Shown piece after piece: positions 51,972 through 63,900 of a stretch of DNA of 64,000 nt. Source of the stretch: JAGVYF01 sp041650315 (GTDB lineage: Archaea > Nanobdellota > Nanobdellia > Woesearchaeales > JAGVYF01); NCBI GenBank assembly GCA_041650315.1, contig JBAZLJ010000003.1:1-64000 (forward strand). Direction: 5' to 3'. Position numbers and translations under genes: made by a program. A model generated the notes under the pieces. It was not told where the DNA came from. It ran no database searches and was given only the letters and a program-made list of their open reading frames with translations. Each line of letters starts with the position of its first letter. Within the stretch, counting starts at the first letter, position 1.

Positions 51972-54900
51972 ATCACAGGATAGTGTAACCTCTAAGGAGA
52001 TTTTCCTAATGGTCATGCTAATCGGATTGCTGGCGGCTTCTATGTACCTTGGTCCAGAAATTACTGGTAAAGTGATTGAGTCCGGTGTATGGATACCGAT
52101 TGAGGATTCAGGTTATGTCAATGGAAACGCGTTGTTCTCGAATAATGTGAATTCGTCGTTGATATACAACTTGAATGGAACAGTTACGTTGGTTACGCAG
52201 ACGCGTGATGACTTCGGTACGCTTGATGTCTATGCAGACGGAATGTTAATTGATTCAGTTGACTTGTATTCCGTTGATGTAGTTTACGATGTCAGGAAAG
52301 AGTACAACGTTGTATCTGAATTGACTCTGGTTGTATCTGCTAATAAGAACGAATTATCTACCGGTAATTATGTTGTTGTAGATGAAGTAATTAGCAATGC
52401 AACAGCGTCGGAAGAATCAATAACTGACCAGAACGTAACATTGCCGGAACAAAATACCACCGAGAACGAAACAGAAATAATTGAAGAACCAATCGTACCA
52501 GAGACTCCTGCGAAATCCGGAACCCAATATTCAGAGAGTGCTTTATCTCAACAAGGTATTGAATGGTTCACTCAACAAGGCACACTGAACATAAATGGGA
52601 ACACAACAGTCACATTAAGCACTGCTGTTAATACAAGTAGAGCATTCATCTTGTTGAGCAAAGCGGCAGGAGCTACTTATGATGATGAAGACCATCTTGG
52701 TATTTATGCAAGATGGCTGCCTGGAATTGACAATCAATTCGAGATTGTTCAATTCAATGCAGGAGTGGTCAACGTTAGCTGGCAAGTCATAGAAGGCGAG
52801 CATATCAATGTACAATTCGGTACATTAACAACTCCGAATAAGACTGCTACAATACTAGTTAGTACAATCAATGCAGTCGATCTTTCGAAATCTATAGTGA
52901 TAGTCAGCGGCGCTACATCTAACGAGACAACAACAACTTCAACATTGCAGGACAGGATGTGGATGGGCAATTTCACATCAAGCACAGAATTATTTTTCCA
53001 AAGAGGAACAACTAATGAGCCCAGAAGTATAAGCACTCTTGGTTATTTCGTAGTAGAGTTCAATGATGGTTCGATAGTACAACAAGGCCAGATTGCAGAT
53101 ATGATTGCAACAACTCAAGTGGTTAACATAAATCCAGTAGATGTTACAAAGACTTGGGTATATCATTCCAATACGGGCGGAATATCGATGAACCAAAATT
53201 ACGTTTCTTCATTAGTTCAGAATGATACTGCTTTGACATTTGGCATGAACAGCGTGACAAGCACTCAGAAATTGCAGTATTATGTGATTACGATGCCAGG
53301 AGCTAGTGTGCAAAATGGTTCTTTAGCAATCGGTATCGCAGGTTCGTCAATCACCAGATTGAACTCTTATCCTATAATAGTGAATCAAACAGGATTATTC
53401 GGGTCAATGATTGCTGCGGCAACAATAATATACGCGAACGGCGAAACAAGATTCGAATTGATGAACACCACTCACATAAATGTTACTAAAACAGGTGGCA
53501 CATCTACAACGACTGTCAGGTGGCAAGCAGTGCAATTCCCGGCGCAATACGTTTTATCAAATCAGATTAATTACACTAACGATGCATTGTCGTATCTATT
53601 TTCAGTATTCTCGCCTGAACCTGGTACATGCACATTGATGGGCAATTGGTCTGGGACATGGTCAGCGAACGAAACAAAATTAGTGGATGCAGGATTATTC
53701 AATTTCACTAGTATAACCTTCCCTAATAATGACACTAATTATATGTGGAATATCAATTGCACAGACAATTATGGATATCAAATATCAAGCAGTAATATCT
53801 CATTCACTACCAGTTTAACTTACGCTACATGTCCATCTTACGCAACAGGCAATTGGCAGGTCTTAAACAGTTACAGATTGAACTCTTCAGTATTCTGTGA
53901 TGTAATCAATGTGTCAGGAACAACATTGACTGTCTATCAAGCAGGCGTGACAATAACAGCTAATGAAATCACTTTGATGAACACAGCGACTTTGGACCAT
54001 AGAGCCAATGCAGGTACTCAATTATATGTTATTAATGTTACAGCAGGCAATTTCACTATTTATTCAGGTTCAAAAATTAATGTAAATCAATTAGGTTATG
54101 CAGCAGGTAATGGTCCAGGTTATACTTCAGTCTCAGTAGGTGGCAGTTATGGCGGACTTTCAGGTGGTGCAGCAAATACAAAGGTCTATGGCGATATTAA
54201 ATTGCCAGCAGAACTGGGTAGCGGTTCGGCTCATGGTGCAGGCGGGGGTTATGTATTATTGAATGTTACTGATACATTGACTATTAATGGAACTATTTCT
54301 TCAGATGGATTTAGCACTGGTTCTATAAACCAAGAGGGCGCATCTGGAGGAGGTATTTTATTATTTGTAAATAATTTCGCCGGTAACGGGACCATCACAT
54401 CGATTGGAGGTAATGGCGGAACTGGTTCAGCGAATGAAGATGGCGGTTCTGGAGGAAGGATTGCAGTTTATTATACAACAGATAATTCAAAAATAGCTTA
54501 TACTCAGATGGGAGGAAACGCGTATTATGATGGCGGCGCTGGAACGTTATTCTTGAAATCCTCATCTCAATCTAATGGAGATCTAGTTATAGACAATTCC
54601 AATATTCCTTCGGACTATATTACCAATGGGGGAGGTTATACTTACATAAATAAAAATTATACATTTGATACTATCACGATAAGGAATAAAGCGATAATGG
54701 AGCTCAATTCTTCCTCAAATGTGGGAATAATATACACAAATTTGAATTGGTCAAGTGATGGAAAGATAAGAGATAGAGGCAACCCATTCGCGGAGTTCAC
54801 TAATCCAATTGTATCCATACCATCTGGTGCGACTTTTATAGCAGATTATGCTAGAACATATAGCCAGCTTCAGATAAACGGAACAGTTATCCATAGCGGA

Positions 54901-57900
54901 CATAGTTCTACACCTACTTATAGTGTTAACATCACTGCAGGGAATCTAACCATTTTCCCAAGCGGATCCATAAATGTAAATGGTCTTGGTTACACTATGG
55001 GGTCAGGGCCAGGGGTTGCAACAGCTACTAATAACGGAGGCAGTCATGGTGGCATTGGTGGAGGGCAGGCAATCACTACAATCTATGACGGTATTATACA
55101 ACCATTGCGTTGGGGTAGTGGTGGACCTACCGGGGCATCTTCTCATGGAGCAGGTTATATTTTCTTGAATGTTACAGATACATTGTCAATCAATGGCACT
55201 ATAACTGCAAACGGCAATGCAGGTTCTTCAACTAGAGGTGGTGCTTCTGGTGGCGGAGTATACATTATCACTAACCGCTTGTTAGGTAATTCTACAATTA
55301 GCGTATTAGGAGGCACTGGCAGTGGTGCTTCAAGTTACGGCGGTGGCGGTGGCAGAATTTCAATCAGTTATATAACTGATAATTCAGCAATTAGTTATAA
55401 TATATTAGGGGGAACTGCAGGTGCATCCCCTGCGGGCAGCCCAGGTACGCTCTTCAAATGCGCATACATCGCAGGCGCAGAATCATGCGAATCATCCGGT
55501 GGCGTTTCGTTAAACACAGATTTCAACCAGACGTATTCCGCTAACATAACTAGGACTATAACTTCGTCATGGACAAATTCTTTAGTTAAATGGAATGATA
55601 CAGGTATACTTGTTTTGAACTATACACTGTCTGGATTGAAAGCATCTACAGATTATACTATATACAATAATTCCGAGAATTTCTCTACATTGACTACTGA
55701 TGGTTCAGGTTTATTGCCAAACTTCACAGTCAGTCTAGGATCAGACCACGAAATAATCGTGCAAGATTTAAATGCAGATACAACCGCCCCAACAGTCGAC
55801 TCGCTAAGGAATTACACAAACGACAGATTGACATACACATTCTCAGCGAATAGTTCCGAGAGCAGTAATTGCACTTTATTCGGTAATTGGTCCGGTTCAT
55901 GGTTAGAGAACGAAACCAAGTGGGACGTCACAGCGAACACATTATTCAACTTCACCGCAATAACATTCGCGCAGGATAGTTCAAATTATGTATGGACAGT
56001 GAACTGTTCAGACGCATCGAATAATGTCGGCTGGTCCGCAACAAACGAATCATTCACAGTCGCAGAAGCATCAGCGCCACCAGCCATCAACTACACAGAC
56101 ATCTGCCCAGACGCGACCGGCACATGGATAGTCAATCAATCATATTACTTGAACGCAAGTGTCAATTGCGACATCATAAACATAACAGACGCGAATACAT
56201 TGACAGTCTATAACACAAGCGTGACAATCAGAGCGAACGAAATCAACATAATCAACGCTTCAGTTATCACTCACAGAGCAGTATCCGGATCCAACTTCTA
56301 TCAAGTGAACATCACAACCAAAAACTTGACAATGTGTTCGACATGTTCAATCAACGTGAACAGCGTAGGCTATGCGTCAGGCACAGGTCCTGGCTATAAA
56401 CTGAACGCTGGTGCAAGCCACGGCGGTGTCGGTGACGGCGCAAGTTCAAGTTATGTCTACGGCGATGTGAAAGCGCCTGTCGATTACGGCAGTGGTGGTA
56501 ATGGCGCAGGTGGCGGTTTGATATTCTTGAACGTTACAGATACATTCACAGTCGGCGGAACGATTTCATCGAACGGCGCCGCTAGTAATTATGGCAGTGC
56601 CGGCGGTTCAATCTATATTATAGCTAATACTTTGAAAGGCAGTGGTTCAATCACTGCTCAAGGTGCTAGCGCTAGCGTAGGTTCAGGCGGAGGTAGGATT
56701 GCGATATACTATACAACCAATACTGCAACATTAACCACTCTCGCAAGTTCAGGTCGTTGGGACAGCAACGGCGCAGCAGGAACTGTATTCATGAAATCCG
56801 CATCGCAGACAAATGGCGATTTGTATATTGATAATAACAATCTAGATGCAGGCACTTATGGCGTAGATTATCAGATAGCTTCTCCAGGAACTCCTCTATT
56901 GCAGAATTATACTTATGACAATATCATAATTAGGAATAACGGAATGCTTGCGGTAGAGCCTTCGACAGGTTCAACCTATACTAATTTGAACTTCTCAGCA
57001 GCAGGAAGGATCAGAGACAGAGGTGGCAACTTCCAATTTGTAGTGAATAGGACTTTAATAGTTCCAGGTACAGGAGTTTATTTAGCAGACACACCTAGAG
57101 ATTATGATTATATCGAACTGAACGGAACAATCATGCATTCAGGTCCGCATACTGCAACTAATTACAGCATTAATATCACAACAATAAATATGACCATCTC
57201 TTCAACCGGTTCATTAAGCGCAACTGGCAGAGGGTATATCGCAAGCACAGGCGCAGGCTATAATTCAGCGGCCGGCGCAAGCTATGGCGGTATGGGATAT
57301 GGTTCTAATGCTAATTACATATACGGCGACGTTAAAGCGCCAGTTGATTACGGCAGCGCTTCAGCCAATAACTGGGGCGGCGGTAAGATATTCTTGAATG
57401 TGTCAGATACATTGACAATATCCGGAACTATTGCCGCAAACGCACGTACCGCGAATGGAGACGCTGCTGGCGGTTCAGTATACATAATCACAAATACTTT
57501 GAAAGGCACTGGTTCAATTACCGCAAATGGTATTACTGGCAGTGCAGGCAGTGGTGGCGGAAGGATTGCGGTTTATTATACAACCAGTACTGCTTCATTG
57601 ACTTATGTAGCTAAAGCAGGTTCTTGGGACACTACCGGTTCAGCAGGAACTGTATTCATAAAATCTGCATCGCAGCCTAACGGAGATTTAATTATTGATA
57701 ATGGCGATCTAACCTCAGGCACTTATGGTGTTGACTACGTACTAGTTTCTCCAGCCACATATTTATTACAGAATTATACTTACGATAATTTGACAATAAG
57801 AAACGCAGGTATGCTAGCAGTCGAGCCTTCTACTGGTTCTACATATACAACTATAAATTTCTCAGATGATGGCAGAATAAGAGATCGCGGTGGAAACTTC

Positions 57901-60900
57901 AAGTTTGTTGTTAATAGGACGCTGATAGTTCCAGCTGGCGCAGTCTATGTCGCAGACTTCCCAAGAAGCTATGATTATATCGAACTGAATGGAACTATGA
58001 CTCATTCCGGTCCGCAATCTTCAATAAATTATAGTATCAATATCACCACAATAAATATGACCATAGGGCCATCAGGTTTGCTGACAGCTACTGGTAGAGG
58101 ATATTCCGGAAGCACTGGTCCTGGATACAAATCAGGTTCAGGCGCAAGCCATGGCGGCATCGGTGTAGGTTCTAATCAAGGCTATGTGTACGGCAACGCT
58201 GTCGCTCCAGTTGATTACGGTAGCGCTTCAGGCACCACTGGCGGAGGCGGTAAAATATTCTTGAACGTTTCAGATACATTGACAATCAACGGAACAATTG
58301 CAGCGAATGGAAGAACTACTGCATGGGATTCAGCAGGCGGTTCAGTATATATCATAACAAACATATTGAAAGGCGCCGGCTCAATCACTGCTAACGGATA
58401 TACTGGCGGCGCAGGCAGCGGAGGCGGCAGAGTTGCCGTTCATTTCACTACCAGCACTGCAAGATTGAATTATGCAGCTAAAGCAGGTTCATGGGACAGC
58501 ACAGGCACAGCCGGAACAGTATTCACTTGCCAGAAACTGGCAGGGATGGAATCATGCGCGCAATCAGGCAACGTTTCAGTATTGACAGCATTGAATCAGT
58601 CGTATGCATTCAATATGAGCAGAGTAATCAACAACGCTTGGAATAATACATATGTTACTTGGATTGACAATAATACTCAGACATTGAATATTGCGAATTA
58701 CACAGTAAGCGGATTGAAAGAAAGCACAAGTTACAGCGCATACAACAATTCAGTGCAGATCAATACGCAATCAACAGATGGCTCAGGCGTATTGCCGGTA
58801 TTCCTAGTTATGCTAGCGGCAAATCAAGAGATTCTTGTACAGGAAGGCGGTGTAGATTCGACACCACCTACAATCTCTTCGTTAGTGAGTTACAATAATG
58901 ATGGGATCACATACATACTCTCTACGCAGTCTAGTGAGTTAGGCACATGTACATTGTACGGAAATTGGACTGGCTCATGGTCAAAGAACGAGACTAAATC
59001 AGTCACTGCGGCAGTATCATTCAACTTCACAAGTATAACTTTCGATGGCACAGCCAAGAATTATCTCTGGTCAGTAAACTGTTCCGATGTAACCGGTAAT
59101 ACTGCTTGGTCTGCGACAAATGCGTCCTTCACTACCAGAGGTGTATCAGCCCCAATATTATCATTCACTGCTCCAACGCAAGCGAACGGATACTCGCAGA
59201 CAACAACTTCAACAGAAATCAATATCAGTATGATTGAATCAGATCTATCTCGATTCATCTATAGCTGGAACAATGTGAATTACACATTATACAACGATAG
59301 CCTAGTCTTAATGTTTGATTTCGATAATTCATCAGCATTAGGCGAGAGCAGTACAAAAGCAGTCGATGTGAGCAGGAACAATGATACAGCGACATTATCT
59401 GGCACTTCAGCAATAACTTCTGGAAAATATCGCGGGGCGATTGAGTTTGAAGGAGATGCTGACACTATGCTCCTATCTAAGAACATTTTATTGAGCGGGC
59501 CTTGGACAATGTGCACTTGGTCTACTTTCCCGCTATCGGCAAGCGGTACTGGGTGGAGAACTTTAATGAGGGGCAGTGATACAGATCATCAAGTAATTGT
59601 TAAGAGTGATGGTTTGTTAGGCATGTATGACAATGATGATGGCGGTGATAACGTACTTTGCAGTCCATCCATTGATACTGATAATTATGCAGGTTGGCAC
59701 CACCTTTGCGCATTAGGAGTTGGCACTCAGACGAAATTCTATATCGATGGAGTGAACGTATGTAATTCTTCCACAAAAGGCGATGGTTTGCTGTATTCAA
59801 TCGGCAATTATCAATTAGGCACCCAGGATTGGGGCGCTTATCTTGATGGATTCAGATTATGGAACATATCATTGACTTCTGCAGATATCCAGAAAGTCTA
59901 CGCTTCAAACTTATACAAATATGATACTGATAAATGGTCATTCTATGCGAACGAGACTGGATTGGGTTACAGCACGTACACATATTACGCATCCGCAAAA
60001 GATACTGCTGGTGATGAGAACAGCACTGGCGCAAGGACAATCACAATTGCTTCGGATATGGTCTACCCGGCCGTATCATTCAAAGCTCCGACATACGCAA
60101 ACGGCACATCCACTGGCAACACCAGCATACAAGTGAACATCAGCATCCAAGAATCGCAATTATCACAATTCATCTATAGCTGGAACAATACAAACACAAC
60201 ATTATACAATGATAGTCTTTTAGCGATGTACAATTTCAATAATTATTCTGCGATAGGTGATAACGCAACATACGCAGTTGATATTTCATCATACGGCAAG
60301 AATGGAACTTTAAATTCCGGCGTGATAGTTAACAGCACAGGCAAATACGGCAAAGCAATGCACTTCGATGGAAGCACTGGTGTGATCACAGCAAGTCCAA
60401 TAGTGCCGACCGGCGCAAGACCGAGATCAGCATTCGCATGGATTAACAGAGACTCAACAGCGAATGGCGGAATTGTAGGGTACGGCACTGGAAGCAATAC
60501 TCAATTATCAATGCTTGATGTCATCTCTAACAATTTATATTTCTCGGGATATAATCAAGATTTGGCAGGAAGTACAGTTTTAGGCATAAACACATGGTAC
60601 TTCGTAGGCTATACTTACAATGGAACTCATATAGCACTTTATCTCAACGGAAAACCTGAAGGGTCTTTAGCCAGGACATTGGATACAGGTTCAACAAACT
60701 TCGGAATAGGCAAAGACATCACCCAGAACGCATTCCCATTCGACGGCTTGATTGACGAAGTCATGTTATGGAACAGATCATTGTCTTATGCAGAGATACA
60801 GCAACTTTACATGTTCAACCTCCAGAAATACAATTCAGAGCAGTGGTATTTCTACGCGAACCAGACCAAGAATGCGACAACTGGATTAGACTTTGGAACA

Positions 60901-63900
60901 TACACCTATTACGGAAGCGCTAAAGACACTTCAGGAAACGAGAACAGCACAGATGTAAGGACTATCACAATCACAATTGGAGATTCAACAGCGCCTATAG
61001 TGGATTCATTGAAGAACTACACAAACGACAGGCTCACTTACATATTCAGCGCGAACTCTTCAGAGACAGGCACGTGTTCATTATTCGGCAACTGGTCCGG
61101 CTCTTGGGCGATTAATGAAAGCAAATCAGTCACGGCAAATACATTATTCAACTTCACATCAATCACATTCAGCTATGATAAGAACTATGTATGGACAGTC
61201 AATTGCACAGACACCAATAGCAACGTAGGTTGGGCGACGAACATCACATTCATTACAGCAGCCGCACCAGATACAACGCCGCCAGTATCTTCTTTCGTAG
61301 CTCCTACGCAGAACAACGGCACATCACAGACAGCGACATCAACACTAATCAACATTTCAATCACAGAATCGCAATTATCTGAGTTCGTCTACAATTGGAA
61401 CGGAACCAATTACACTTATTACAACGACTCGTTGATAATGGCGTTCAACTTCGATAACGTAACTTCAATCGGAGACAATTATACCACATTCAAAGATATG
61501 AGTAGACGTGGTAATAACGCAACCGGTTCAGGTATCACCTTATTCCCTTCACCATATGGATACAGCGCGATAGGCGATGCAGGAACTGACGCAATCACTG
61601 TGGCAGATTCACCAAGCTGGGAAATAGGCAATAGCGGATTCACTTTAGAATTCTGGGTTAATTCAACCGCAAATGCTAATGCTTATATCATCCCATGGGA
61701 TATGTGGAGCGGCAATAATGGTATGCAGTTAGGATTCAAGAAAGTTGGAACTGACTATTATCCATATGCCTATCTGGAGGCGGCTCAACCGCATATTGAA
61801 GATGCACGTCCATGTACTTCTGTTCCAATACCTGCAGCATCAATGAATCAATGGATGCACATGACATTCGTGTTCAAGCCATCTACATACTTCGCAATCT
61901 ACATCAACGGCACATTGAACATAAATTGCTCAACAAGCATTGCTGCCGGCGTGACTCCTGTAGTAAGAGATCTTAAGATAGTGGGTGGGTATTACCCAGG
62001 TAATAGTTACACATTAATTGGCGGCATGGACGAAATCAGATTATGGAACAGATCATTGTCAGAAGCGGAGATTGTACATAATTATCGTTCGAACTTGAAC
62101 AAGTACAGCGCAACGCAATGGTCTTTCATTACGAATGAATCGAATTTAGGTTTAGGAACTTACACATATTATGGAAGCGCGAAAGACTCATCCGGCAATG
62201 AGAACAGCACAGATGTAAGGACTATCACAATAGCTTCCTCCGCAGACACAACTCCGCCAGTAGTATCATTCGTCGCTCCTACTCAAAACAATGGCACATC
62301 GCAGAGCGTGACATACACTGCAGTCAACATCAGCATACAAGAATCACAATTGAAAGAATTCATTTACAACTGGAACAATACGAATTATACATTCTATAAC
62401 GATAGTTTAGTATTGATGATGAACTTGAATGAAAATTCCGCTCTAGGAGAAACGTCTGCATTGGCGGTAGACGTGAGCAGAGCCAGCAATAACGGCACAA
62501 TAACCAATGCTATATTCAATAGCGCGGGCAGATACAGCGGAGCATACGACTTCGATGGGGATAGCGATTATATAGAAGTTTTAGGAGATAATGGATTGAA
62601 CATAAATGAGACAGTCACAATGTCTGCATGGGTCAAGTTCAATGGAGAGACCACGGACGGAGTGGACCCAGTCGATCAAGTCGTATTTGCTAAAGAATCT
62701 GTTCCTGATCAGATACAGTATGCCATAGGCAGACGTGGATTAGGATATGCATCGCCTCACGTGCTATACGCTTGGATAGGACAAGATACATATGATTCAT
62801 TGACAACTCTTGATGACAATGTATGGTATTTATTGACAGCGACTTCAGATATATCCAACGTTTATCTTTATGTGAACGGACAATTGAGTGCAAGTGCGGC
62901 CATAACCACTCCTATGATAGGAGATACTAGCAGATTATTGATTGGCGGAGAGACTGTGTATAACGGATGGGCTAATGGCACAATAGACGAAGTTAGTATC
63001 TACAACCGCACATTGTCCGCAGACGAGATATCGCAGTTGTACATGTCAAACTTCCAGAAATACAATTCAACGCAATGGTACTTCTACGCGAACCAGACTA
63101 AGAACGCAACGACGCAGTTGGATTTAGGAACGTACACATATTACGGCTCAGCGAAAGACACATCAGGAAATGAAAATAGTACTGGCGTAAGAACGTTAAC
63201 AATCGCAGCAGCAGACTCGACAGCCCCAATAGTCGACTCGCTAAGAAATTACACCAATAACAGACTCACATACATATTCAGTGCGAATAGTTCAGAGGCT
63301 GGCACATGCTCATTATTCGGGAATTGGTCCAGCGCATGGTTAGTTAATGAGACTAAATCAGTGACTGCAAATACATTATTCAATTTCACAGCGATAACAT
63401 TCGGCTATGATAAGAATTATGTCTGGACAGTCAATTGCTCGGATGCATCCGGCAATGTAGGCTGGGCGACTAACATAACGTTCGCTACAGCAGTCGAGAC
63501 AGACACAACTCCGCCAGTGCTATCATTCGTCGCTCCGACGTACGCGAACGCCTCATCTACGCAGAATACAAGCGTACAAGTCAATATCAGCATCCAGGAA
63601 TCGCAATTATCACAGTTCATCTACAACTGGAATAATACGAATTACACTTTCTACAATGACAGCCTGGTATTGATGTATAACTTCGATAACAGAAGCGAGC
63701 TTGGCGAGAATTCAACGAGGATAGTTGATTTAAGCAAGTACATTAATAATTGCACAGTAGTGGGGGCATTCAATTCGTCCGGCAAGTACAATGGAGCATA
63801 CGCATTCGACGGAAGCACTACTGGCCTGAGTGTTGCAGACAGTGATAGTCTCGATGTTACTAATGAAGTGACTATTTCTGTATGGGTGTATATGAATTCT

